Assembly (NCBI GenBank): GCA_945861585.1
Contig: CAMAVC010000027.1
Span: forward strand, 1 to 38,573
From: Planctomicrobium piriforme
GTDB taxonomy: Bacteria; Planctomycetota; Planctomycetia; Pirellulales; UBA1268
Length of the DNA stretch: 38,573 bases
Direction of reading: 5' to 3'
Part shown: positions 21,833 to 32,128 of the stretch, one piece after another
Position numbering within the stretch: position 1 is the stretch's first letter
Layout of the letters: every line of letters begins with the position of its first letter
The notes under the pieces: model-generated
The model's input: only the letters and a program-made list of their open reading frames with translations
The model's database searches: none
What the model was told of the DNA's origin: nothing
Program-made: the position numbers and the translations under genes

Positions 21833-23566
21833 ATGGCCATTGCAAGCCGACCGCCGACCGCCGCTCAACCGATTCTGTTTGCACCTAACTGGGAACGTGA
21901 CGATTGGCGTCTATGGGAACTCGTCTCGGCAACCGGTGCTGGGATGCTCTGTGAAACTGCAGAACGCATGCTGGAGGACGTCGCAGACAGCGATGATCCA
22001 GTCCACGTTAAGGTCGCATTCTCCTTGTCGCTCTTGCTAGATCTGCTTAAGGCTGGTGCGAATGCCTGGACCCGCGACAGCAGACTCTATGTCCAATGGC
22101 CAGATTGGAATAGTTCGGAAGGAAGAGGGTTTGCACAGGCGGCCATGAACGCCGCCAAAGATCTCCGCCCACTTACGCAGAAAGAACTGGCGCGCGTTTC
22201 CCCACTGTTTGCCCGAGACCTTGAGGGCCACGAACTTGCAAGCGTCCTAGGCGAAGCCGAGTTTCGGCTGGTTCCCGCGACTGCGATTCACCCAACCGGC
22301 GCATCGTATCAAGATGCCTTTAACGCAGCGCTGCGGTATTGGTCCATGCCATACCGCGGCAGAAGTGGTCGAATGAAGAGATTTGTGGTGACCGCAACCC
22401 ACAAACTACTCGGCCCTCACCCGATCGTCGCAGGAATTTTGGAACTTGGCGACGAAGCGCCATTCTGCCAGTGGCGAGATGACCTACTAGGGCTGAACCT
22501 GGCTTCTTTTGTTCGCTGGATCAACGGTGTCGACCGAAACAGTGTTCAGCGCATAGCGGATCGATTCCGCGACATTCGAAGGCACCTTCGTTCCACGTCC
22601 GATGGGTGTAACCTGTCGAAGATTTCCGCGGCCAATCTCGTTAAACGTGCATCCGAACTGGAAGCGTCATCTCAAGGCCGAAGTACCGTACGTGACGACC
22701 AACGTGAACTCCTGAAAGACCGCAAGCGGATCGCTTATGGGCTGCGGCTCGCTAAAGGCGAAGCAGCTATCAGGTCCTACATCCAGACCGGTGACATCAC
22801 GCTTCACACGAAGTGGCTGTACGACGGTGTCCGTGGAATACACGACTTGCTGATTCCTCGGGTTCACCTCGAGGCAACGGTGTGTGGTGCCGTACCTCCT
22901 TTTGCCACCGGATTGGGCGGGAAACTCGTAGTTGCTTTTCTGTCACACCCTTTTGTGCTTAGTGCTACCCAAGGATCCGAAAGCGAACTGCTTAATTGGA
23001 GTTTCAAATACAAGTCACTCGCCCAGGAACTTCCCTCGGTAGGGATGCTTTGCATAACCACCAAAGGCCTCTACGCCAACCATGCGGCGATCTACACCCG
23101 CAGTGAAATGCCTGGGGAGGTTGGCCCGCTGCGGTTTCGCCATCTAGCAAACACTGATGGAACAACGACTACGCTAATAGGTGAACGAACGGTGAGATTT
23201 GCCAAACAGGCGCTGATCAAACCAGAAGGTTCGCCATCTCGCGTATCTACATTGTATGGCTCCGGAGGGGCTAAGCGTCACCGCTTTATCGAAGCAGCCA
23301 CGATCTCAGTTGGATTGCCCGCACGTACTGGTTCTGCGGGCATCCAACGACCGGTTTACGGAACTCTTTTTGTAAGCAATGCGCCGGCTGTCTGCTGGCT
23401 TAACGATTCTCCGAGTTGGTTGGTGGCACGTGACATGTCGGCCGAGTCATTTTCTGACGCCGCCGCATCACTATGGCGGCGAAAGTGGCTAGCGAGGGCA
23501 GTCGATCGCGTCGCCGACTACGCTCTGATCCCATCACTTCCTTCATTTATCCGCACCGCAGACTGA
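21833..23566 (+). CDS. DUF4338 (DruA-like) defence protein
   Basis: A 577-residue protein with the C-terminal signature of DUF4338, the family of Druantia DruA: LEATVCGAVPPFATGLGGKL from residue 346, VVAFLSHPFV, the segment VSTLYGSGGAKRHRFIEAAT and the late SLWRRKWLARAVDRV. An earlier element, HPIVAGILELGDEAPFCQWR followed by DDLLGLNL, also matches the family. The biochemical role of DUF4338 is not established. The ATG at 21833 follows AAGGA. It is the first gene of a tight operon; the next begins after 24 bases. DruE, the helicase of every Druantia type, is absent. Confidence 0.75.
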   Translation: MAIASRPPTAAQPILFAPNWERDDWRLWELVSATGAGMLCETAERMLEDVADSDDPVHVKVAFSLSLLLDLLKAGANAWTRDSRLYVQWPDWNSSEGRGFAQAAMNAAKDLRPLTQKELARVSPLFARDLEGHELASVLGEAEFRLVPATAIHPTGASYQDAFNAALRYWSMPYRGRSGRMKRFVVTATHKLLGPHPIVAGILELGDEAPFCQWRDDLLGLNLASFVRWINGVDRNSVQRIADRFRDIRRHLRSTSDGCNLSKISAANLVKRASELEASSQGRSTVRDDQRELLKDRKRIAYGLRLAKGEAAIRSYIQTGDITLHTKWLYDGVRGIHDLLIPRVHLEATVCGAVPPFATGLGGKLVVAFLSHPFVLSATQGSESELLNWSFKYKSLAQELPSVGMLCITTKGLYANHAAIYTRSEMPGEVGPLRFRHLANTDGTTTTLIGERTVRFAKQALIKPEGSPSRVSTLYGSGGAKRHRFIEAATISVGLPARTGSAGIQRPVYGTLFVSNAPAVCWLNDSPSWLVARDMSAESFSDAAASLWRRKWLARAVDRVADYALIPSLPSFIRTAD

Positions 23567-23590
23567 CCGAAATAACCCAGGCTCCTAAAG

Positions 23591-25120
23591 ATGGCAAAAA
23601 GAACGCGAACAGCGGATCAGGTTCCGCATTTGTACGACGACCTTGACACGTTCCTGAGGTTGTCAGCCACCAACGACGAACTCATGCCGGACTCACTCCG
23701 TGACCGACTGCATGTGCCGACAGGACTAGAAGATGCGGTCCGCGCCGCCGTTGAGGCCGGCAAAGCCGTCGCGATCACGGGCACAGCAGGAAGCGGCAAA
23801 AGCCACCTCCTGCGCACCGCAGTAAGCGCGGCGCCGGATTACACGTGCATTCCGGATCTCACTGTGGAACCAGAGGCTGATTGGAACAAGTTTTTTAATC
23901 GGCCGAAAAAAATTATCGTTGCCGGCAACGAAGGTGCTTTTCTGGTTGGACAAAAGAATGGCGTTAAGGGGTTTGACAAGATCATCGCGTCTCTGCACGC
24001 AATACAGGCCGGCGACGACGCTCGGCCTGGCCATGAAATCATGATCATTGACGCGGCAGGGTTTGATGCAGCGGGCCAACGTGTCATTGGCACGATGCTT
24101 GGTCTGCCTGTACTGCTCGACTTCATGAACGCTCGTCGCGGCGAGTTAGCGGCCACCGCGTGGCGAATGATGGAAAGTGCTGCAGTGCGCGAGCGCGTCG
24201 CAAAACTCGTGGAGACTGCGTCGGCCCACGCGGACACTGAAGGCTTTACCTTCAGGCAGCTGTGGCAGTGCGTCGCCGACATGATGGTAGGAAACGAAAC
24301 GGATGAACCCTGGTTTGTGCGACTATTTAACGGCGTGAATGAGGTGAGTCATCGCATAGCCCGTGTGTTTTCGCCATCTGCATTGGCGCTTCCCCATGTT
24401 GGCAATCGCATGTGGCACGCGGACCTGGAGCGACTTGAACCACTCTTTGTTCCGGAAGCGGTCCCAGTACTTCGGCGATTGCTGGCCGCCGCAGCGCGTG
24501 AAGCGGACAGCGAGAAGCGTCTCGTGCTTTTCCGCAGTTTGCGACTCCTTGCAGGTTTCGGTCTGCAAAACTCACCTCTCGATAGCATGCTTCGCGCAGG
24601 AACTGAACTGTGGTCGTCGATTACGCGCGGTGAGTCACGACCGTTGTTGCAAGCGATAAACCGCTATTTTGCCTTTGGCCTAATCGATTTTGGCGATGAC
24701 TTAGAGTTGTGGGTGCAGCACGACACTGAACGCCGACACCTCAAGCCGCCTGTGCAGATTTCGCTAGGGTCAGCGTTAGCGAGCGATTTCACGCTGGCAA
24801 AAAGTATTGCGATATGCAACCCGCCCGATGGCGTTACGGCTCCGAAAGGGGGGCGTCGTCTTCTTCGGCATTTGCAGAGCAATGCGGTGCTCCACGTTAC
24901 AAAAGATCTTGCCGATGGCTTGGTGCGTATCCGGTCACACCGGATGCACGATCGCCAAGACATTGAGTACGACTGGAGACTAACGGCTTTTTTTGAAAAG
25001 GTTGCAACGGCAGCGGCACGACCCGATCGACTGCACGTCGCTAACTTCGATTTCAGCGCGCGCACCGGGCGAATCATGAAGTGGCAGATTACGGACAGAA
25101 TTCAGAAGGTTGGAGGTTAG
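23591..25120 (+). CDS. DptF-like P-loop ATPase
   Basis: A 509-residue ATPase with Walker A GTAGSGKS at 64-71 and a likely Walker B in HEIMIIDAAG. The run DRLHVPTGLEDAVRAAVEAG before the P-loop, then KKIIVAGNEGAFLVGQKNG, matches the layout of DptF of the phosphorothioate-dependent restriction systems (about 500-550 residues). The match is from memory and partial. It lies 24 bases after the DUF4338 gene and 4 bases before the next. Alternative: another STAND- or AAA-like defence ATPase. Confidence 0.6.
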   Translation: MAKRTRTADQVPHLYDDLDTFLRLSATNDELMPDSLRDRLHVPTGLEDAVRAAVEAGKAVAITGTAGSGKSHLLRTAVSAAPDYTCIPDLTVEPEADWNKFFNRPKKIIVAGNEGAFLVGQKNGVKGFDKIIASLHAIQAGDDARPGHEIMIIDAAGFDAAGQRVIGTMLGLPVLLDFMNARRGELAATAWRMMESAAVRERVAKLVETASAHADTEGFTFRQLWQCVADMMVGNETDEPWFVRLFNGVNEVSHRIARVFSPSALALPHVGNRMWHADLERLEPLFVPEAVPVLRRLLAAAAREADSEKRLVLFRSLRLLAGFGLQNSPLDSMLRAGTELWSSITRGESRPLLQAINRYFAFGLIDFGDDLELWVQHDTERRHLKPPVQISLGSALASDFTLAKSIAICNPPDGVTAPKGGRRLLRHLQSNAVLHVTKDLADGLVRIRSHRMHDRQDIEYDWRLTAFFEKVATAAARPDRLHVANFDFSARTGRIMKWQITDRIQKVGG

Positions 25121-25124
25121 GTTC

Positions 25125-26537
25125 ATGCCCCCTGGCTCAGCAAAGACCATAGAACTTCTGCGGATCGGGAACCCGTGGCTTGTAGGCCAACACGTTAATC
25201 GGGTTGTGCCAGTATTTGCCGCCCACAACGTGATCGCCCCCGATTTCTCCCGCTCCCGCTCCCTGCAATCTATCAAGGATCTTGCGTTCGATGCCGGGTT
25301 GGCAATCAGGGAAAGCCTTGGACCATGCTTGCAGGTGCATACCGAAGACTACAGGGACTTGCAGGAGACGACTTTTGGACTCTTGGCGCCTGAGCGCCGG
25401 ATTTTTCAGGATCACAGAAAGGGCGGCGCAAGCGAACAAGGATCGCTTTTCCCGTTGGTCGGTGGATTGACTGCACCGGCCGCGAGTGACGACGGCTTGG
25501 GTAAACGGTTGCGTGAGTTACTGCTTCGCCACCGAAGTGACTGGCAGAGAAAACTTCTGGAGTTGATGGCACCCAGTGTTGTGCGTGATCCAGCAACTGC
25601 TTTCGCGGCCCGCCTTCTTGGGGGCACCTCAGGTGAATCGAACCCTGAGGAAATGCCGCGAAGGTCGCTCGTCCTCCGAGGGATCGACAAGGCATGCGCA
25701 GAGTTCGTTGATAACTTGCTTGATCTTGAACCGTGCGACAGCCGCGTGCCAGCGATCCGACGGTTTGCCATGGGGGCCTACTTTGTCGGCGTCCTTCGGA
25801 TGGTCGCGGGCGTCGTTACGGATGTCGGGGAGGAACTGCCGCAAGTGTTTGTTTATTGCGGCTTGCCGCCCGGGGTGGGCAACGATCCGCTTGTTAGAGC
25901 AGCAAGCAAGTCGTTCAACCGCTGGATAGCTGCATCTCATTCCGCAACTGCGCGGCAAATCCACGCTAGGTTGAAAGAAACACCGGTCCTTCCGCGCACC
26001 CGTAAAGCGGAGCGATTACGCCAGCAAGTGCGAACGCTACTTGGAGAAAGGTTGGGCGAACAGCAGCTTGACGCAACGATGACGGGTCTCGCTCGCATCG
26101 TTGAGGGAAAAGAGTTGAGCGAGGAATGGGCGCGACGTGCGATTGACTCGCGTACCCTCGGTTTTTCCAAATCCGAATATGCCCGCCGGGTTCGAAGCCT
26201 CGGTGCAAACATAGGATTTGCCGGACCTGATCGAGGCCGCATGCCTCGGTTGATGCTCGATACGCCGCTTTTGGGCGTGCTAGCCCAGGGCATCGTGGGT
26301 CGCGGCTCTCTTCCCTATGAAGACTTTGTCACGCGATTGAGTGAGCGATTTGGACTAGTGACCGGCATTGGATCTGACGACACGATCGCCGATCGTGTGG
26401 GCGACCTGGGGTCAGAAGGCTACGACCCTTACGAAGTCCTTCAGCGCAACCAAGAACTCTTGCGCGAGCGAATGGTGCGTACGGGCCTGGCTCGAACTTA
26501 TTCCGATTCACATACCGAGGTATTTGGGCATGCCTGA
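25125..26537 (+). CDS. Defence operon protein in DptG position
   Basis: A 470-residue protein with no motif I can name. It begins MPPGSAKTIELLRIGNPWLV, is largely helical, and contains basic segments (PRTRKAERLRQQVRTLLGER). Its place between a DptF-like ATPase and an FtsK/HerA protein, and its length, match DptG (about 440 residues), so I infer that role. GGAGG lies nine bases before the ATG at 25125, preferred over a TTG at 25110. The end overlaps the next gene by eight bases. Confidence 0.55.
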   Translation: MPPGSAKTIELLRIGNPWLVGQHVNRVVPVFAAHNVIAPDFSRSRSLQSIKDLAFDAGLAIRESLGPCLQVHTEDYRDLQETTFGLLAPERRIFQDHRKGGASEQGSLFPLVGGLTAPAASDDGLGKRLRELLLRHRSDWQRKLLELMAPSVVRDPATAFAARLLGGTSGESNPEEMPRRSLVLRGIDKACAEFVDNLLDLEPCDSRVPAIRRFAMGAYFVGVLRMVAGVVTDVGEELPQVFVYCGLPPGVGNDPLVRAASKSFNRWIAASHSATARQIHARLKETPVLPRTRKAERLRQQVRTLLGERLGEQQLDATMTGLARIVEGKELSEEWARRAIDSRTLGFSKSEYARRVRSLGANIGFAGPDRGRMPRLMLDTPLLGVLAQGIVGRGSLPYEDFVTRLSERFGLVTGIGSDDTIADRVGDLGSEGYDPYEVLQRNQELLRERMVRTGLARTYSDSHTEVFGHA

Positions 26538-29500
26538 CGTCTCGCTCGCTTCCGCCATCGCCAGCAGTCTGTCGACGCAGATGGATCGCACTTCTGACCG
26601 CATCTTACGTGTCGAGGCGTCGCGTGATTGGCCGATTGCGGCCGCTATGCACAAGTATGCAGAAGTTCATGATGAAGTGCGATTCCTTATTCGGCGTCCG
26701 TTCACCGCCGCGCTATTCAGCCCGCTGAAAGTAACCGACAACGCTGCGACTGCTACACGATGGCGCAACGAGCGGCGGCGGGGTTACGACATAGTCATCA
26801 TAGGTGCTACGGGCGGATCGCTCGATGCAGGACTCCGCGATGTGCGAAGAGTCGACCGGCGCAAACTCATAACAGCGTGGCAAGGCACCGTGCTTGGTCA
26901 GCTTCCAGAACCACCATCCGAATTAAGTAAGCCGGAGTTTCGCCGCTTACTCGAGGAACTTTTCGAGATGGTCGCCAATGGTTCCGTACAAGCGTCGGGC
27001 CTTGAGCGGTATATTGCCGCGGTCCTTCGGCATGCGAACGTTGCCACTATATGTGACTCACTGTGGATGCTCGGACTTGTACCCGATGCTCGGGCCCTGG
27101 ACGTGGGCGTTGCAAGGCGCCGGATACAGAGAAATCTTGACGTCGTCACCCAACTGCGAACAAGTGATGACGCGCGAATTGATCGCCAGCTCGACGCCGC
27201 AGCATCCAGCACGGACGAAGCCAAACGCAGGTCGGCGGCGGGCGTTCAGCAGTACCGGGAAACCGGAAGCAACGAGGACTTGCAACCCGTGCAGCTTCCG
27301 GCTGTGGAGGAAATTTTCACACCCGAATCCGTAACTGCGGGGCCGCGAGCGACCAACATACTTGACTTGCTCGACCGGTACACGGAGCACCCTGCCGACG
27401 TGGTTGCCGCGCTAAAAGCGTTAGCCCGGCAATGGGATTGCGAAGTCATTCAAGAGGCTCTTGAAACGACACTCACACTAGATGGCAAAGAGTGTCTCGT
27501 GCGTGTTGAACTGCATCCTGCTCAGCGGGATGTGCCTAATGCTGGCGAGGATGAGCCAACGACTACGCTGGATTATCCATGGACCCAGCTACCAACAGGT
27601 GAACAGATACTGGCTGCGACTTCGGCGGCCACGGAACCGGAACCGCTCAACGCGGGGCAACGGTTGTTTCGCGGTACGACGCTACACAATATGGGCTACT
27701 CCCAGAGTGTTGTTGAGCGGTTTCTAGAAAGCCGTAGCGAGTTGGGAAAATACGAACCATGGCTCGAGAAGGACTCCGTTGCATTGTTTCTGCTTAATGA
27801 TGAAGCACTAGCGGCGGCGGAGGCATATCTTCGGGCATGGTCTGTTCTGGTTGAAGCCGCGATAGTCCAGCCAGACGCGCGGGCTCTTATTGAGGCGATG
27901 CAGGTATTGGAGACCGTGTCGGGGCCTGGCGATAACGCGGAATGGGTGCTATTAGGCCCGCTACACCCCTATCGGCTGGATCCAACGGTGCGCGCTGTCT
28001 CGCAGTGCCGTGCCTATATCTCAGGCCAGCACAATGTGCAGAAGGTTGGTTCAGCTCTCGAGTGGACGTTGGATCGATCGTATCCGGCTTACCCAACAAT
28101 CCATCGGCGTGATCGCACTTTGTACACGACATCGTCTTCGGTAGGCGTCGTGTACTCAAAGACCGTAGACGCCCATATGCCTGCAGTTCGAGAAGCCGGC
28201 GGTTGTGGTCGGATACTCGCAGCCGTCGAACGGTTCTCGCCGTGGTTGTCGGATGGAGTCACGCTGCTTGTTATTGATCCGCCACCTGGCGGCGGTGTGG
28301 CAAAGTGCCTCGAAGCCATGCGCCGACATGTATCCGGGAGACCCATACGTGTCTACCATCTTGCCACGCACGACTATACCGACCCATTAGATGGGTTTGA
28401 TGGGGAGATTCGCTATCTGCCCAAGGTCGCAAGTCTAGCTGCAGCTGGAAGCCTACCCCCGGTCAATATAATTATTCGTTTTGCGTCCGCGGCTTCTGCG
28501 AGCGGTGAACCTTATGCCGTAGATTGGCGGGCCACGAAGGGCTCCCATTTGGCGTTGTGTATTGAGGAGTCGTTGGACGGCCCTTTCGCTACTCGCCCGA
28601 CCACTAAAATCAAGGTGGATCCGCGTGAAGGTAACGTGGTCGTACGGCTCGTACATCAATTGTATAAAGCGATCACCGGTGGACGGCCGATCCACGCAAT
28701 ACTTCGGCCCCTGCTGGAAACCGACGATGCGCCGTCCTTGAGCAAGATGGCCGCAAACACCGACTGGATTATTTTCGGTGCTCCTGGCCCTCTTGGGCTG
28801 GTGGCGCCTCGCACTATCAACAACACGCTTCGTTACGTCGGTCGGGCGGGGATGGGGTGTTACGGCCTATACGCCTACGTCGCGGACGACATGTTTCCTG
28901 TCAGGAAGCACTTCGAGGATTTCTTCCAGCGCACGCCAATGGCCGCCGTCTCGGCGGGCAGAATGGTTGATCTTCTCGTCCGCAAGGCCCAAGAGTCGTC
29001 CGATGCGGTGTTATTTGCTTCGCTATCGCGAGTGCCCGCCCAGATAGGTGCGCTGACCGCTGTCCATATCGCGAAGCAGCACGCGGACGACTCAGACATA
29101 ATCTTTGTCGTCAGCCTTGACGAACTAGGGTGGACTCGGGTGTGGTTAAACAAAGACGACGGAGTACGTGCGGACTTTTTGGTAGTAACAATTCAACCGG
29201 ACGAGAACGTCCGCTTTCAGGTTGTCGAAAGCAAAAGCGAGGAAAGCGGCAATAAACTGGAGTGCAACTCTTCTGTAAGGCAGTTCACAGAGGCGCTCGA
29301 CCAGGTTGATCGCACGATACGGGCGCTGGACGAGATAACGACAGCAGCCGAGCCATCCCTTGACCAGGACCTCCGTTACACGAGTCTGATTGAGCAACTC
29401 ATGGCAGCTGCGATGGCGGCCTCGTCTGACCTCGGTGACTCACGGCGGAAGCGGGCTATCGCGGCGATCAACAAGTTGTCTCGGCGGGAAGCCACGCCGG

Positions 29501-30930
29501 CCGTTAGCGGTTTGGTGGTACTGACGCAGGCAGGCATCAACGCACCGCGCGAGACAAAGCGGGTTAGTGACCGACTTTCAATAGTCTGGGCCGGGAACCC
29601 TGACGTGGAGCAGGCCTTTGAGTTGCCTCGCGGATTCGTGATGACGGCGCGAGGGGCGGAGGAACCCAGTGCATCGGACCGTTCGGTAACGTCTACGGAG
29701 GCGTGTGAACAACGTACTGGCCAGCGTCACGCAGCGATTGCCACCCCGACGCAGGAGTCCGAAACCGCGACAGACGCCGAGGACAGCGTCCAGGATTGCC
29801 CTAACGACGGTGACGTGACCGCCGGCGACGTTCATCGATTGGCCTCTGGGAGCGAAGTCGCCGACACGGCCCGGGCGTTTATTGCCGCTGCCCGTATTCA
29901 CGGGGTACCTGTAAGTGATAACGAGCCAGTTTTCCTGCATGCGGGGCCAACCGTATTTGTCGCTGGTGTGCGATTGCGCGAGGGCGCGAAGGTGAGGGAT
30001 CTTCAGGCTCGATTGCACGACATTGCCCGCGACGCAGGATTCGGCGAAAGAGCTGACCTGATCGAGGTGGAAAACGATAGTGCGCCTCGCACCGTTAGGG
30101 TTGTGATGCCGCGTCCCGATCGGGAGTTCCCGGCGCTCCCGTCCATCCGTCTGCCAGCGTTCACGGCAAGTGGATCATACTTACCACTGCTTGTTGGCCA
30201 GACCTTTGATGGTCGCGACCGCGAGTCGAGCGTTGAAGCTTGGCCGCATATGCTAATTGCTGGGACATCGGGCTCAGGAAAAACAACATTTGTTAAGACA
30301 TTGTTAATGCAATGTGCAAGGCACGGTTCGGGGCGGTTGCAGACCCTTGTTGTCGACGGCAAAGGCGAAACTGATTACTTCGGGATCTTGCCCCACGAAA
30401 TGTTTCCAGAGCGATTTCCCGAAATACAACTTGGCTGTGATGCAGCGATCGAGGCGCTGCGATGGACAGTTGAGGAGATGGAGGAGCGACGCAAACGAAT
30501 CGTTGAACTCGCTAGGCGGACTCCATCCCCTCAGCCATTGAAAGCGTCTGATCTCTATAGGATGGCGATTGAGGAAAAGCGAGTTCCCGAGGTGGTGCCG
30601 CTACTTGTGATCATTGACGAATTTGCAGACATTATGATTGGCAACCGTCGCGATGCGGATGAGTTTGAGTCGCTTGTGCAGAGAGTGGCACAGGTTGGGC
30701 GATCGAAGCTCGTGCACATCGTGTTGGCAACGCAGCGCCCGGATCGCGAGACCGTTAGGGGCGCAATTAAGGCCAATCTCAATTGCCGCGCCGTGTTTCG
30801 CTTGCCTACGCAAGCAGATTCCGTGACAGTACTCGGGCATGCCGGTGCCGAGAAACTGCTCTTTCACGGCGACATGTTAGTTAAGTGCGGGACCAATGCG
30901 ACTGAACGGCTTCAGGGTTATAGGGTGTGA
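26530..30930 (+). CDS. DptH-like protein with C-terminal FtsK/HerA translocase domain
   Basis: A 1466-residue protein. The C-terminal quarter is an FtsK/SpoIIIE-type motor: Walker A GTSGSGKT at 1245-1252, Walker B LLVIIDEF around 1358-1365, then VLATQRPDRETVRGAIKANL and AGAEKLLFHGDML, the classic FtsK sensor region. The long N-terminal part shows no motif I can name, but a middle segment (about 700-950) is alpha/beta. Size and layout match DptH of Dnd-linked restriction (about 1600-1700 residues). It probably translocates DNA and, with the two upstream proteins, forms the effector complex. The ATG at 26530 overlaps the previous gene; a longer reading is not needed. Confidence 0.7.
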   Translation: MPDVSLASAIASSLSTQMDRTSDRILRVEASRDWPIAAAMHKYAEVHDEVRFLIRRPFTAALFSPLKVTDNAATATRWRNERRRGYDIVIIGATGGSLDAGLRDVRRVDRRKLITAWQGTVLGQLPEPPSELSKPEFRRLLEELFEMVANGSVQASGLERYIAAVLRHANVATICDSLWMLGLVPDARALDVGVARRRIQRNLDVVTQLRTSDDARIDRQLDAAASSTDEAKRRSAAGVQQYRETGSNEDLQPVQLPAVEEIFTPESVTAGPRATNILDLLDRYTEHPADVVAALKALARQWDCEVIQEALETTLTLDGKECLVRVELHPAQRDVPNAGEDEPTTTLDYPWTQLPTGEQILAATSAATEPEPLNAGQRLFRGTTLHNMGYSQSVVERFLESRSELGKYEPWLEKDSVALFLLNDEALAAAEAYLRAWSVLVEAAIVQPDARALIEAMQVLETVSGPGDNAEWVLLGPLHPYRLDPTVRAVSQCRAYISGQHNVQKVGSALEWTLDRSYPAYPTIHRRDRTLYTTSSSVGVVYSKTVDAHMPAVREAGGCGRILAAVERFSPWLSDGVTLLVIDPPPGGGVAKCLEAMRRHVSGRPIRVYHLATHDYTDPLDGFDGEIRYLPKVASLAAAGSLPPVNIIIRFASAASASGEPYAVDWRATKGSHLALCIEESLDGPFATRPTTKIKVDPREGNVVVRLVHQLYKAITGGRPIHAILRPLLETDDAPSLSKMAANTDWIIFGAPGPLGLVAPRTINNTLRYVGRAGMGCYGLYAYVADDMFPVRKHFEDFFQRTPMAAVSAGRMVDLLVRKAQESSDAVLFASLSRVPAQIGALTAVHIAKQHADDSDIIFVVSLDELGWTRVWLNKDDGVRADFLVVTIQPDENVRFQVVESKSEESGNKLECNSSVRQFTEALDQVDRTIRALDEITTAAEPSLDQDLRYTSLIEQLMAAAMAASSDLGDSRRKRAIAAINKLSRREATPAVSGLVVLTQAGINAPRETKRVSDRLSIVWAGNPDVEQAFELPRGFVMTARGAEEPSASDRSVTSTEACEQRTGQRHAAIATPTQESETATDAEDSVQDCPNDGDVTAGDVHRLASGSEVADTARAFIAAARIHGVPVSDNEPVFLHAGPTVFVAGVRLREGAKVRDLQARLHDIARDAGFGERADLIEVENDSAPRTVRVVMPRPDREFPALPSIRLPAFTASGSYLPLLVGQTFDGRDRESSVEAWPHMLIAGTSGSGKTTFVKTLLMQCARHGSGRLQTLVVDGKGETDYFGILPHEMFPERFPEIQLGCDAAIEALRWTVEEMEERRKRIVELARRTPSPQPLKASDLYRMAIEEKRVPEVVPLLVIIDEFADIMIGNRRDADEFESLVQRVAQVGRSKLVHIVLATQRPDRETVRGAIKANLNCRAVFRLPTQADSVTVLGHAGAEKLLFHGDMLVKCGTNATERLQGYRV

Positions 30931-31013
30931 TTCACGATTCGTTTTATGAAGAAACGCGATGCTTACCACGTTGCGATAGGTCGACATCCGCTAGTTAGAC
31001 CAGAAAGAAGTGT

Positions 31014-32024
31014 ATGGCGAGGATAGCGAAGCGACGGGAGCACCTGCTGTATCTTGACGCCGCAATGTCGGCGGCCGAGCGAGCGATCGACTCATTCAAC
31101 AGCGTGTGGCCCACGTACCGCAACCAGGCGACGCTTCTTCTCATGGCCAACGCTTGGGAACTTCTCGCCAAATCGGTGCTGCTGTCCAAGAAGGAGTCTA
31201 TTGCGAAGGGTGCCAGCGGGGACACGATTTCGGGCGAGAATGCCGTCCTCCGGCTAACTCACAAGAAGATCCTCGCGACCGCACAGTGCGAAACCATCCA
31301 GCAGGTGATTTCGCTCCGCAACGCCATCTGCCATAGCGTGCCTCCTGCGGTTCCCGTGGAGATTGTCCAGCACCTACTTTTCTACTCACTCAAATTCTTT
31401 CGTGAGACTGTTCAGTCGCAATTCCCATCTCACGCTAAGAAGATGCCCGAGAACTACTTGTCCGCGGCGTTCTCGTCACTCACTACGTACGCCGACAAAG
31501 TACAGAAAGCTGTCGCCAAAGTGCGCACAAGCGCGAGTGATCGGCGACTGATTTGGCTTCTCGAACGAGGCGTCGCTTTTGACGGAAGTGCATACCTGAC
31601 AGAGACGCAGTTGGAAAAGAAGTACCACAAGAAGCACAAAATTCTGCCGCACTTAGAACTGAGTGACTTCTTGAAGTCTGCGGATATGGTGCGGGTTGTT
31701 CCAGTCGAGGCTCCTAAGAACTTCACCGCCGACATTACCTTGCGCAAGGGAAAGCCGGGCGCGGCCTCACTCCCAATCCTTGTGCAAAAGACCGATGTCA
31801 ACACCGACTATCCGCATTTGACCAAAGAACTGGGAGCCAAGGTCGGAAAAAACCAAAATTGGGCCGCACATGCTGTGGCCAAGCTTGGGCTCAAGGGGGA
31901 CCCTCGGATGCACCAAGCGGTTCGAGCAGGCAAGACATCGTTCATTCATCGTTACTCAGACGCGGCCCTTTCTCGGCTCAGGGAGAAGCTTGCGACTGAT
32001 CCGTCGTTCGATCCCTACAAGTAG
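31014..32024 (+). CDS. DUF3644 protein with HEPN-type motif
   Basis: A 336-residue protein. Its N-terminal helical half matches DUF3644: TYRNQATLLLMANAWELLAK and IQQVISLRNAICHSVPP. R102-N-A-I-C-H107 fits the HEPN ribonuclease motif R-x4-H. HEPN proteins often act as RNA-cutting toxins in abortive defence. It starts 83 bases after the DptH-like gene and is likely part of the same transcript or its accessory. The C-terminal half contains HLTKELGAKVGKNQNWAAHA, which may be a nucleic-acid-binding helix-turn-helix. Confidence 0.7.
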   Translation: MARIAKRREHLLYLDAAMSAAERAIDSFNSVWPTYRNQATLLLMANAWELLAKSVLLSKKESIAKGASGDTISGENAVLRLTHKKILATAQCETIQQVISLRNAICHSVPPAVPVEIVQHLLFYSLKFFRETVQSQFPSHAKKMPENYLSAAFSSLTTYADKVQKAVAKVRTSASDRRLIWLLERGVAFDGSAYLTETQLEKKYHKKHKILPHLELSDFLKSADMVRVVPVEAPKNFTADITLRKGKPGAASLPILVQKTDVNTDYPHLTKELGAKVGKNQNWAAHAVAKLGLKGDPRMHQAVRAGKTSFIHRYSDAALSRLREKLATDPSFDPYK

Positions 32025-32128
32025 CCGCTCCTGACCGAGAGTCTTGGTGGAAGGCGGGCCTAACCAGGCGTTGGAGCAGACTCGCGATAGCGTCCTGCGG
32101 CATGGTGAGTCTTTTGGCTGCGAGCTGC

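Noticed and set aside
21833-30930. A complete Dnd or Ssp phosphorothioation system, or a BREX system
   Set aside because: No DndB-E, SspA-D, PglZ or methyltransferase gene is in the window, so only the restriction-like half is claimed.
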